Shown: in pieces, positions 32,988 through 40,935 of the stretch
How the letters are laid out: every line of letters starts with the position of its first letter
How positions within the stretch are numbered: the first letter of the stretch is position 1
From: Streptomyces sp. TBY4
Lineage (GTDB): Bacteria; Actinomycetota; Actinomycetes; Streptomycetales; Streptomycetaceae
DNA: 64,000 bases
Direction of reading: 5' to 3'
NCBI RefSeq assembly: GCF_024213195.1
Contig: NZ_JANAVF010000012.1
Coordinates: 124,001-188,000 of the forward strand
The notes under the pieces: generated by a model
What the model was told of the DNA's origin: nothing
Databases searched by the model: none
The model's input: the letters and a program-made list of their open reading frames with translations, nothing else
Translations under genes and position numbers: made by a program

Positions 32988-34646
32988 CTACTTCGCGTCC
33001 GCGTAGCACTCCACGATCGCCGTGGTGAACGGGAAGCGGACCGGGGTCTCCCCGAAGGTGATGCGCCCGGCCAGCTCGCCCGCCTCGCGGATCGCGGCGG
33101 CCACGGCCGGGGCCTCCTCCTCGGGGCAGTGCACGATGACCTCGTCGTGCTGGAAGAAGACCAGCTCGGCCCGCATCCCCGCCTGCGCGAGGGACCGGCG
33201 CAGGGCGGCGAGCAGGAGCAGCGCCCAGTCCGCGGCGCTGCCCTGCACGACGAAGTTGCGGGTGAAGCGGCCGCGCGCCCGGGCGTCGGTCGAGGCGTAG
33301 CTCGGGACCCAGCCGTCGGGGGCCTCCTCGGCCTCCTCCGGATCGGCCGCCGGCGGGCAGGTCCGGCCCAGCCAGGTCCGTACGAGCCGCCCCTCCTCGC
33401 CCGCCTTCGCGGCGTCGTCCACGTAGGCCACGGCCCGGGGGAAGCGGCGGCGCAGCGCGGCCAGGTTCTTCAGGCCGTCCCCGGAGGTCTGGCCGTACAC
33501 CGCGCCGAGCACGGCGATCTTCGCCATGTCGCGGTCGCCGGAGAAGCCCTGGCGGGAGATGGAGGTGTACAGGTCCTCGGGGCGGCCGGCGACCTCCATG
33601 AAGGCGGGGTCGCGGGAGATCGCGGCGAGCACCCGGGGCTCCATCTGGTCGGCGTCGGCCACCACGAGCCGCCAGCCGGGGTCGGCGACGACCGCCCGGC
33701 GGATCACCTTGGGGATCTGCAGGGCCCCGCCGCCGTTGGTGACCCAGCGGCCGGTGTGGGTGCCGCCGGGGATGAACTCGGGGCGGAAGCGGCCGTCGTG
33801 GACCCAGTCCGCGAGCCAGGACCAGCCGTGGGCGGTGTAGATCCGGTACAGCTTCTTGAACGCGATCAGCGCCTCCACGGCGGGGTGCTCCAGGTCCTGG
33901 ATCTCCCAGCGGCGGGTGGACTTGAGTTTGATCCCGGCCTCCGCGAAGGCCTTGATGACGTCGGCGGCCAGGTCGGGCCGTACGCGCCGCCCGAAGGCCG
34001 CCGAGACCTCGTCGGCCAGCTCCGCGAGACGGCGGGGCTGGCCCCGCCCCGCGTACCGCTCCCCGAGCAGCTCGGTGAGCAGGGCCCGGTGGACGTCGGC
34101 CCGCCAGGGCAGCCCCGCCCGGTTCATCTCGGCCGCTACGAGGAAGGCCGCCGACTCGGAGGCCACGAGCAGCCGCATCCGCTCGGGGTGCGCGGTGGCA
34201 TCGAGCCGTTTCGCCTGGTCGGCGTGGACGGCGACGAGGGCGTCGAGCGGGACGGGGGCGGGCTGGGGGTCGAAGAGCGAGTGCTGGCTGCCGGGCTCCG
34301 CGGCGCGCTGCGGGGGATCGGGCGGCACGGGCGCGTTCGTCAGCCGGGCCCAGGCGGCGGCCGCCGAGCGCGGTTCGCCGAGGCGGCCCTCATGGGCGAG
34401 CAGGAGCAGCTCGGCGTCCTCGATGTCGTGGCAGCGCTCGACGCGGATGCCGGCGGCGAGGAGCCGGGGGTAGACCGCCTGGGTGGAACGCCAGACCCAG
34501 CGGGTGGCGGCGGGGGCGGCGCGGATCGCGTCCGCGGGGTCGGTGGTCGTGACGCGGGCTTCGCCCACGGGCCCGTCCAGGGGTGTGGCGTGCCACCGGC
34601 CGTCGCCGTCCTCGGCGAGGGCCCACCGGGGGGTTTGCTCGGTCAT
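32988..34646 (-). CDS. Family A DNA polymerase (exonuclease-polymerase type)
   Basis: A 552-aa protein. The polymerase palm and fingers are intact: motif A VVADADQMEPRVLA, motif B MAKIAVLGAVYGQTSG and motif C FFQHDEVIV. The N-terminal 200 residues correspond to the 3'-5' exonuclease-like part and are reduced. There is no 5'-nuclease domain, so this is not the housekeeping PolA but the shorter actinobacterial paralogue, perhaps used in repair. ATG at 34646. Confidence 0.88.
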   Translation of the reverse strand: MTEQTPRWALAEDGDGRWHATPLDGPVGEARVTTTDPADAIRAAPAATRWVWRSTQAVYPRLLAAGIRVERCHDIEDAELLLLAHEGRLGEPRSAAAAWARLTNAPVPPDPPQRAAEPGSQHSLFDPQPAPVPLDALVAVHADQAKRLDATAHPERMRLLVASESAAFLVAAEMNRAGLPWRADVHRALLTELLGERYAGRGQPRRLAELADEVSAAFGRRVRPDLAADVIKAFAEAGIKLKSTRRWEIQDLEHPAVEALIAFKKLYRIYTAHGWSWLADWVHDGRFRPEFIPGGTHTGRWVTNGGGALQIPKVIRRAVVADPGWRLVVADADQMEPRVLAAISRDPAFMEVAGRPEDLYTSISRQGFSGDRDMAKIAVLGAVYGQTSGDGLKNLAALRRRFPRAVAYVDDAAKAGEEGRLVRTWLGRTCPPAADPEEAEEAPDGWVPSYASTDARARGRFTRNFVVQGSAADWALLLLAALRRSLAQAGMRAELVFFQHDEVIVHCPEEEAPAVAAAIREAGELAGRITFGETPVRFPFTTAIVECYADAK

Positions 34647-34720
34647 GGGTGCGAGTGTCCCACCGGGGTCTGACAGTGCCGGTGCGGCCGCGCGGAGCCG
34701 GGCGGGCCCTGCGGGCGGCC

Positions 34721-34797
34721 GTCCCCTACCCGCCCTTCGCCCGTTCCCCGGGGCTCCGCCCCGGACCCCGGTCCTCAAACGCCCGGCGGGCTGGATT
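34721..34797 (+). repeat. Interspersed intergenic repeat, copy 1
   Basis: Begins GTCCCCTACCCGCCCTTCGC and ends near GGCGGGCTGGATTC. An almost identical copy in reverse orientation lies at 36417-36497, and a shortened forward copy at 36361-36419. Such GC-rich intergenic repeats are scattered through Streptomyces chromosomes. This copy contains an internal CCCCGGGGCTCCGCCCCGG stem. Confidence 0.8.
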
Positions 34798-34828
34798 CGG
34801 TCGGGCTCGGGCGTGCCAAGCTGGAGCG

Positions 34829-36010
34829 GTGAGAGACATAGTCGACCGGGCCTGCGAGGCCGCGCTGTACAACCAGGACGACGCCGGGCTGGACGCCGGG
34901 GCGTCGGTGCTCGTCGCCGAGGGGGACCGCTGGGACGGGGTCGGGCAGGCGCTGCTCGCGCGCGGTGAGGAGTACGTGCGCCAGGCCTGGGAGCGCGGAT
35001 GGCGGCCGGCCGACGTGCTGCGGCTCGTACGCCGGGACCTGGAGCAGGCGCACCTGCGGATCGCCGGGGACCTGATCGCCGCCGAGGCCCGGCGCTACGC
35101 GCGGCTGCCCGAGCGGTGGACCGACGCCGAGGTGTGGTGGGGGGACGACACCCGGTACGGGGAGCGGCTGGCCGAGCGGGAGCGCACCGACCGCTTCAGC
35201 CTGGCCGGGGCCGTCCTGGAGGTGTTCCGGCTGCTGATCCGGCTGCCGTCCATCGAGCCGGTCGGGCCCGTGCCGGGAGACCCGGCGGGCGACCTGCTCG
35301 AACACGCGCACATCGAGCCCCGCATGCTCGGGCGGATCCGGGCCCTGCTCGCCAAGGCCGAGGCCACCACCTTCCCGGAGGAGGCGGAGGCGCTCAGCGC
35401 CAAGGCGCAGGAGCTCATGGCCCGGCACACCGTGGACGCGGCCCTGCTCGCGGTGAAGTCCGGCACGACGCAGATACCCGGGGCCTGCCGGATCGGCGTC
35501 GAGGCCCCGTACGAGGAGGCCAAGGCGGTGCTGCTCGACGCGGTGGCGGGCGCGAACCGGTGCCGGTCCGTGTGGAACAGCGCCTACGAGTTCTCCACCG
35601 TCGTCGGCTTCGAGAGCGACCTGGAGGCGGTGGAGCTGCTGTACACCTCCCTGCTCGTCCAGGGCACCGCCGCGATGACCCGCGCGGAGGCGGGGCAGCG
35701 GGCGGGCGGGCGCAAGCGGACCAAGACCTTCCGGCAGTCCTTCCTGCTGGCCTACGCGAGCCGGCTCGGCCAGCGGCTCGCCGAGACGGCGGAGCACACG
35801 GTGGCCGACACCGTGGCCGAGGCCCCCGACAACCTCCCGGCGCTGGTCGCCCGGGACGTGGCTGTCACCTCGCGGGCGGAGGAGATGTTCCCCCGGACCA
35901 CGACGACGCGGCTGCGCGGAGCGACCGACCTCGCGGGGTGGGAGGACGGTACGGCCGCGGCCGACCGGGCGCACATGGCGGACGCGAGCCGGCGCTCCCT
36001 GCGGGGCTGA
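34829..36010 (+). CDS. DUF2786 domain protein
   Basis: A 393-aa protein with a DUF2786 domain (about residues 165-205: RIRALLAKAEATTFPEEAEA then AQELMARHTVD). The flanks are helical, with a basic segment GGRKRTKTFRQSFL. The function is unknown; related genes occur in phages and actinobacteria. The GTG follows CTGGAGC. Confidence 0.85.
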   Translation: MRDIVDRACEAALYNQDDAGLDAGASVLVAEGDRWDGVGQALLARGEEYVRQAWERGWRPADVLRLVRRDLEQAHLRIAGDLIAAEARRYARLPERWTDAEVWWGDDTRYGERLAERERTDRFSLAGAVLEVFRLLIRLPSIEPVGPVPGDPAGDLLEHAHIEPRMLGRIRALLAKAEATTFPEEAEALSAKAQELMARHTVDAALLAVKSGTTQIPGACRIGVEAPYEEAKAVLLDAVAGANRCRSVWNSAYEFSTVVGFESDLEAVELLYTSLLVQGTAAMTRAEAGQRAGGRKRTKTFRQSFLLAYASRLGQRLAETAEHTVADTVAEAPDNLPALVARDVAVTSRAEEMFPRTTTTRLRGATDLAGWEDGTAAADRAHMADASRRSLRG

Positions 36011-36024
36011 GCCCGGGAGCTCCG

Positions 36025-36195
36025 TCAGCGTTCGGTGGGGGGCTCCTCGCGCAGGGCGCGGGCCTCGGCCTTCAGGATGCGGGCGGACCTGCCGAGTCCG
36101 CGGGCCATCTCGGGGAGCTTCTTCGAGCCGAACAGCATCAGGCAGACGAGCGCGACGATGGCGACGTGCCACGGTTCCAGGCCGTTCCTGAGCAT
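36025..36195 (-). CDS. tatA: Sec-independent translocase subunit TatA
   Basis: A 56-aa protein of the TatA/Hcf106 type: an N-terminal helix (EPWHVAIVALVCLMLFG), the FG hinge, then an amphipathic helix (KKLPEMARGLGRSARILKAE). TatA oligomers form the export path for folded twin-arginine proteins. It stands alone and is not next to tatB/tatC; Streptomyces often carry extra tatA copies. It is shorter than the main TatA of the genus as I recall it (around 90-95 aa). Confidence 0.85.
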   Translation of the reverse strand: MLRNGLEPWHVAIVALVCLMLFGSKKLPEMARGLGRSARILKAEARALREEPPTER

Positions 36196-36360
36196 GGGTG
36201 TGTCCGCCTTCCGGGGCGAGTGCCGGCAGCCTGCCGGGCGGCGCCGGGACCGGTCCGCGCACCCGATCATCGGTGCTCGGGGCCGCCGGCGCCATGGATC
36301 ACGCCAAGCCTGAAGAACACCTGAAAGCCGTGGCCCGCGCCCCGGCTGCCCTGCGGGGCC

Positions 36361-36497
36361 GTCCCCTACCCGCCCTTCCACCGTTCCCCGGGCTCCGCCC
36401 GGGCCCGGGCGGGCTGGATCTATCCAGCCCCGCCGGCGTTTGAGGCGCGGGGTCCGGGGCGGAGCCCCGGGGAACGGGCGAAGGGCGGGTAGGGGAC
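36361..36497. repeat. Head-to-tail-inverted pair of the interspersed repeat
   Basis: A shortened forward copy (36361-36419) and a full reverse copy (36420-36497) of the element at 34721 meet tail to tail at GGCTGGATC/TATCCAGCC, giving a long imperfect hairpin. It fills much of the 405-base space (36196-36600) between the divergent tatA and FUSC genes. I see no gene there. Confidence 0.75.
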
Positions 36498-36600
36498 TTC
36501 GCCCCGCGCAGCGGCACGCTCCCGGGGGCGGCCCCGACGCGTGGGCGTCTCCGGAGTCGGGCTCCCGGGTTCCGGGCCTGGCGGGGCTACGCTCAAAGGC

Positions 36601-38682
36601 ATGAGCTGGGTCCGGGCGCTGAAGGACACCGCCCGGGCCGGACTGACGGTCGAGCGGACCCGGCTGCAACCCCTCCTCGCGCTCCGCGCAGCCGCCGGCC
36701 TCGCGATCGTCATCGGCGTCAGCCTCGCCCTCCTCGGCCCCGGTTCCGCCGCCAGCTCCGCCTTCGGCGCCTACATGGCGGCCGTGGCCACCTTCCAGAA
36801 GAGCTGGCGCCCCCGCCCCGTCCTCGCGCTCGCCGCCGGGCTGACCCTGGCCGTGTCCACCTTCATCGGCTACCTCGTCGGGTCCTCGCACACCCTCGCC
36901 TTCATGCTGCTGCTCGCCGTCTGGTCCTTCGCGGCGGGCCTGATGTGGGCGGCCGGCCCCACCGCCGGGATCATCGCCTCCGGCAACGTCGCGATCATGC
37001 TGGTCACCGTCACCCTGCCCACCTCCGTGCCGCAGGCCGCCGGGCACGCCGCGATGATCGCCGCCGGCGGGGTGGTCCAGGCGCTGCTGATCGTCCTGTT
37101 CCCCATCCGCCGGTGGGGCGCCCAGCGCGACGCCCTGGCCGACGCCCTGGCCGCGGAGGCCGACTACGCGCGCCGCCTGCGCCAGGACCCGGTCGCCTCC
37201 TTCGACCCGCAGCCGCTGATGCGGGCGCGGGACGCCGCGACCGTGACGGTGCGCCAGGCCCGCCGCCGTCCCGCCGAGCTGCACGGCGCGCGGGGGCTCG
37301 CGGAGCGGATCCGGCCGGTGCTGGCCCTGCTGGCGGATCCGGCGGTCGGGGCCCCGGCCGAGGGCCCGGCGCGGGACAGGGCCCGGGAACTGCTCGCCGC
37401 GGCCGGGTCGGTGCTGGACGCCGCCGCGTCCGCGATCCGGCACGGGGAGGCGGTACGGGCGCCCGGGCCGGCCCTCGCGGTGCTCAAGGCACCCGACACC
37501 GCCGAGCTGCTCCAGGGCGCCGCGCTGCGCGCCGCGCGCCGGCTCTCCGCCCTGCTGGACGACGTACTGGACACGGCCGCGCCGGGCTCCGGGCGCACGG
37601 CCGATCCGGAGGAGTCGATGCTGCGGCCCACCCTGCCGGCGCTCGCGCCGATGGTGCTGGCCGCCGTACGGGCCGAGCTGCGGCCCGGTTCGCCGATCCT
37701 GCGGCACGCCGTACGGGTGACCGCCGTCGCGTGCGCCGGGTACGGCATCGGGCACGTGCTGCCGTTCGGCCACGGCTACTGGGCCCCGATGGCCTCCGTC
37801 ATGGTCATGCGGCCCGATTTCACGCAGACCTACACCCGGGCCGTCGCCCGCTTCGGCGGCACCCTGGTCGGGGTCGCCCTCGCGACGGCCGTGGTCCAGC
37901 TCGCCCACCCCGGGATGTACGTGTCGGGGCTGCTCGCCGTCATCAGCGCGGGCCTGATGTACACCTTCATGCGCACCGGGTACGCCGTCTCGATGGTGTT
38001 CGTCTCCGCGTACGTCGTCTTCCTGCTCGGCATGGGCGGCCTGCGCTGGGACCAGACCGTGCCCGACCGGGTCAGCCTCACCCTGGTGGGCGGGATCCTC
38101 GCGATGGTCTCCTACGCCGTCTACCCGGCCTGGGAGACCCCGCGGCTGCGGACGAGGCTGGCCGACTGGGTGGCCGCCGGCGGCCGGTACGCGGCGGCCG
38201 TGCTCGGGCAGTACGCCGACCCGGCCGGGGCCCGGCGGGAGGACGTGCGCGAAGCCCTGCTGGCGGTGCGCGACGCCCGGGTGGCCTGGCAGGAGGCGGT
38301 GGACCGGGCCGCCGGGGAGCCGGTGCGCCACCGCGGGATCTCCGGGGAGGCCGCCGAGGAGGCGGGCCGGGCGCTGGCCGCGATGGGCCGTCACGCGATG
38401 CTGCTGGAGGCGCACTTCCCGGACCGGTCCCGGCCTCCCGTCCCCGGCGCGGCCGAGCTGGCCCGGGCGCTGCGCGAGGCGACGGAGGCGGGCGCGAAGG
38501 CGGTACGGGAGCGCCGGGTGCCCGACTGGGAGGGGGTCCGCAGGGCCCTGGCCGAGGGGGACACCCCTGACCAGGGCGTGCTGCGCGGGGCGGCGCGGCA
38601 GCTGCTGGACTCGCTGGAGGAGGTCTCCGAGGCCCTGCGCGTCCCGCCGCGCCCCGGGTCCGGGGGCGTTCGTCACCCTTAG
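36601..38682 (+). CDS. FUSC family membrane transporter
   Basis: A 693-aa protein with two membrane blocks of about five to six helices (residues about 25-165 and 365-510), each followed by a soluble helical domain. This is the duplicated layout of FUSC/YccS/aromatic acid exporter proteins. The second block opens with YGIGHVLPFGHGYWAPMASV, a family-typical stretch. The substrate is unknown; export of aromatic acids is the usual guess. ATG at 36601. Confidence 0.85.
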   Translation: MSWVRALKDTARAGLTVERTRLQPLLALRAAAGLAIVIGVSLALLGPGSAASSAFGAYMAAVATFQKSWRPRPVLALAAGLTLAVSTFIGYLVGSSHTLAFMLLLAVWSFAAGLMWAAGPTAGIIASGNVAIMLVTVTLPTSVPQAAGHAAMIAAGGVVQALLIVLFPIRRWGAQRDALADALAAEADYARRLRQDPVASFDPQPLMRARDAATVTVRQARRRPAELHGARGLAERIRPVLALLADPAVGAPAEGPARDRARELLAAAGSVLDAAASAIRHGEAVRAPGPALAVLKAPDTAELLQGAALRAARRLSALLDDVLDTAAPGSGRTADPEESMLRPTLPALAPMVLAAVRAELRPGSPILRHAVRVTAVACAGYGIGHVLPFGHGYWAPMASVMVMRPDFTQTYTRAVARFGGTLVGVALATAVVQLAHPGMYVSGLLAVISAGLMYTFMRTGYAVSMVFVSAYVVFLLGMGGLRWDQTVPDRVSLTLVGGILAMVSYAVYPAWETPRLRTRLADWVAAGGRYAAAVLGQYADPAGARREDVREALLAVRDARVAWQEAVDRAAGEPVRHRGISGEAAEEAGRALAAMGRHAMLLEAHFPDRSRPPVPGAAELARALREATEAGAKAVRERRVPDWEGVRRALAEGDTPDQGVLRGAARQLLDSLEEVSEALRVPPRPGSGGVRHP

Positions 38683-38701
38683 TGGTGCCGTGCGCTCCGT
38701 T

Positions 38702-38720
38702 CGTGCACGTGCATCTGCCC
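38702..38720 (+). promoter_or_regulatory. 19-bp regulatory site upstream of the DUF397 gene
   Basis: CGTGCACGTGCATCTGCCC recurs exactly, in reverse orientation, at 39726-39744 between the ATPase and XRE genes. It contains the palindrome TGCACGTGCA, which occurs a third time at 39045-39054. Related TGCATCTGC/GCAGTTGACATCTGC fragments follow it. It is a likely binding site for the local XRE regulator. Confidence 0.65.
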
Positions 38721-38786
38721 ATGCAGGCGTTCATGAACACAGCTATGATCCGGTGCAGTTGACATCTGCACTATCGGGGGCTTCCT

Positions 38787-39023
38787 GTGGACCACGCGTA
38801 CAACGGGATGGCAGCTGCAGAGCTTGACGGGGTGACCTGGCAGAAGAGCAGACACAGCAACTCGCAAGGTTCCTGTGTGGAGTTCGCGAAACTGCCCGGA
38901 GGCGACGTTGCCATGCGCAACTCGCGGTTTCCGGACGGACCGGCACTCGTGTACACGCCGGCCGAGATAGAAGCGCTGCTGCTGGGTGTCAAGGACGGCG
39001 AGTTCGACCATCTGATCGGCTGA
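38787..39023 (+). CDS. DUF397 domain protein
   Basis: A 78-aa protein with the DUF397 signature (WQKSRHSNSQGSCVEFAKLP, then AMRNSRFPDGPALVYTPAEI). These small proteins are encoded next to XRE/DUF5753 regulators across Streptomyces (whiJ/bldB-type systems) and often modulate them. Start GTG at 38787. Confidence 0.93.
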   Translation: MDHAYNGMAAAELDGVTWQKSRHSNSQGSCVEFAKLPGGDVAMRNSRFPDGPALVYTPAEIEALLLGVKDGEFDHLIG

Positions 39024-39044
39024 ACACCAGCCGAAGATCAGCCA

Positions 39045-39054
39045 TGCACGTGCA
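39045..39054. promoter_or_regulatory. Third TGCACGTGCA palindrome
   Basis: An exact copy of the 10-bp core shared by the sites at 38702-38720 and 39726-39744. It lies just after the DUF397 gene and before the terminator hairpin. Confidence 0.5.
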
Positions 39055-39091
39055 GCGGCCGGGATTGATCGCCATGATCAATCCCGGCCGC
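39055..39091. terminator. Bidirectional terminator hairpin
   Basis: GCGGCCGGGATTGATC (39055-39070) and GATCAATCCCGGCCGC (39076-39091) form a perfect 16-bp stem with a 5-base loop between the convergent DUF397 and ATPase genes. There is no T-run, as is usual in Streptomyces. Confidence 0.8.
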
Positions 39092-39132
39092 TTGCCGCAT
39101 ATGTGGTGTTCCAGCAGTGGTGCGGCGCTGCT

Positions 39133-39642
39133 TCAGTCCTGGAGCGTGAACAGCGCCCAGACCACCTTGCCGGTCAGCCGCCCCGCGAGCGGGTGCCAGC
39201 CCCAGCTGTCGCTGTAGGAGTCGACGAGGAAGAGCCCGCGCCCCGACTCCAGGTCGCAGTTGCGGTCCGTCGCCTCCGGCGCGAAGTTCCCGCCGGGCCG
39301 GTCCTCGCTGGGGTCCCGCACCGCGCACACCAGCCGGGTGCTCCACCGCATCAGGTGCAGGCGCACCGGCGGGTCGCTCTCGCCCGCGGCCGGCCGGGAG
39401 TCGTCCGGGAGGGCGTGGCGCAGCGCGTTGGTGACGAGTTCGGAGACGACCAGTGCCACGTCGTCGAAGCGGTCGTCGAGGCCCCACTGGGCCAGGGTGG
39501 AACGCGTGAAGGTGCGTGCGCCGCGCACCGCTTCGAAGCGGGCGGGCAGGGCGCAGGACGCGGACCCGGAGACAGCCGTGGGGTCGACCGGGGGAAGCCC
39601 CTGCCGTAACGGCTCGAGCATGGTCGATCCATTCGTCCCCAT
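39133..39642 (-). CDS. RsbW-like ATP-binding protein (anti-sigma type kinase fold)
   Basis: A 169-aa HATPase_c_2 protein: N-box VVSELVTNALRHA (E..N), a conserved NCDLESGRGLFLVDSYSDSW region with the glycine motif SGRGL, and a short C-terminus. In Streptomyces such proteins accompany XRE/DUF397 pairs and may act as anti-sigma factors or kinases. The ATG at 39642 is chosen with GGGAG 8 bases upstream; a GTG at 39651 is an alternative. Confidence 0.87.
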   Translation of the reverse strand: MGTNGSTMLEPLRQGLPPVDPTAVSGSASCALPARFEAVRGARTFTRSTLAQWGLDDRFDDVALVVSELVTNALRHALPDDSRPAAGESDPPVRLHLMRWSTRLVCAVRDPSEDRPGGNFAPEATDRNCDLESGRGLFLVDSYSDSWGWHPLAGRLTGKVVWALFTLQD

Positions 39643-39725
39643 GCGAGGCACTCCCGGGATTCGAAAGAACTGCGGGGCACGCAGGTGCGCGGGACCATGG
39701 TTCCGAATGCCGGAGCCGGATGCAA

Positions 39726-39744
39726 GGGCAGATGCACGTGCACG
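39726..39744 (-). promoter_or_regulatory. Second copy of the 19-bp regulatory site
   Basis: GGGCAGATGCACGTGCACG, the exact reverse complement of 38702-38720. It lies in the 331-base divergent space (39643-39973) between the ATPase and XRE genes, where no gene is visible. Confidence 0.65.
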
Positions 39745-39973
39745 CGCCGGACCTGTCCGGTCCCGTGACGGTTCTTGCTCATTTCTTCCTACGCATACTT
39801 ACGGACTTCTTTTACGGCCAGGCCAAATCCGTTACAGAACGAGTACGGGCAGATGCGTTTTGGTGGCAGACTGCGGGCCTTGAGGGGCACGGGGGCCCCT
39901 GCGACGCAGCCGGACGCAGCCACACGCGTGTGTCCGTACGTATCCATCCACCGCATGGGGAGGGGCAGGACTC

Positions 39974-40834
39974 GTGACCGCAGAAGCCAGTGGTTCTGTG
40001 GTGCGCCGCATCCTCCTGGGCTCCCAGCTCAGGCGACTCCGAGAATCCCGCGGCATCACCCGTGAGGCGGCCGGTTACTCGATCCGCGCATCCGAATCGA
40101 AGATCAGCCGCTTGGAGTTGGGAAGGGTGAGCTTCAAGGCCAGAGACGTCGAGGACCTCCTCACGCTCTACGGGGTCACGGACGGCACCGAGCGGGAGTC
40201 CCTCCTGGGGCTGGTCCGCGAGGCCAACGTGGCCGGCTGGTGGCACAGCTACGGCGATGTCCTGCCGGGCTGGTTCCAGACGTACGTCGGCCTGGAAGGC
40301 GCCGCCTCCCTCATCCGGATCTACGAAGTGCAGTTCGTGCACGGCCTGTTGCAGACCGAGGCCTACGCCCAGGCCGTGGTCAGCCGCGGCATGCCCGGCG
40401 CCGGCCGCGCCGAGATCGACCGCCGGGTCGCGCTGCGCCTGGAGCGCCAGAAGGTCCTGGTCTCCGAGAACGCCCCCGTCTTCCACGCCGTCCTCGACGA
40501 GGCCGCGCTGCGCCGCCCGTACGGCGACCGGGACGTGATGCGCGGCCAGCTGGACCACCTCATCGAGATCTCGCAGCGGCCGAACGTGCACCTGCAGGTC
40601 ATGCCCTTCTCCTTCGGCGGGCACGCCGGCGAGAGCGGCGCGTTCACCCTGCTGCGCTTCCCCGAGTCCGACCTCCAGGACGTCGTCTATCTGGAACAGC
40701 TCACCAGCGCCCTCTACCTCGACAAAGACGAGGAAGTGGGTCAGTACGAGCGGGCGATGCAGCGTCTCCAGAGCGACTGCCCCGACCCCTCGCAGACCCG
40801 GGACATCTTGCGCGGTCTTCTTCAACTGTCTTGA
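39974..40834 (+). CDS. XRE regulator with DUF5753 (Scr1-type) domain
   Basis: A 286-aa protein. The HTH is at about residues 15-70 (GSQLRRLRESRGITREAAGY, ASESKISRLELGR). A DUF5753 domain fills the rest (GWWHSYGDVLPGWFQTYVGL, YEVQFVHGLLQTEAYAQAVV, PNVHLQVMPFSFGGHAG). These regulators work with DUF397 partners in development and antibiotic control. The GTG at 39974 follows AGGGGCAGG. Confidence 0.93.
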   Translation: MTAEASGSVVRRILLGSQLRRLRESRGITREAAGYSIRASESKISRLELGRVSFKARDVEDLLTLYGVTDGTERESLLGLVREANVAGWWHSYGDVLPGWFQTYVGLEGAASLIRIYEVQFVHGLLQTEAYAQAVVSRGMPGAGRAEIDRRVALRLERQKVLVSENAPVFHAVLDEAALRRPYGDRDVMRGQLDHLIEISQRPNVHLQVMPFSFGGHAGESGAFTLLRFPESDLQDVVYLEQLTSALYLDKDEEVGQYERAMQRLQSDCPDPSQTRDILRGLLQLS

Positions 40835-40935
40835 TTCGCACGTACTATGACGCCTGATCAGAGCATGACGATGACCCAGACGACCTCTGGGGCCCCGGTG
40901 CAGCGCAAGGAAGCGCGTTCGACGTAAGGGATGGC

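Noticed and set aside
36025..38676. Long minus-strand frame through the FUSC gene that ends as TatA
   Set aside because: Only the last 56 codons form a real protein; the rest is the antisense of the FUSC gene.
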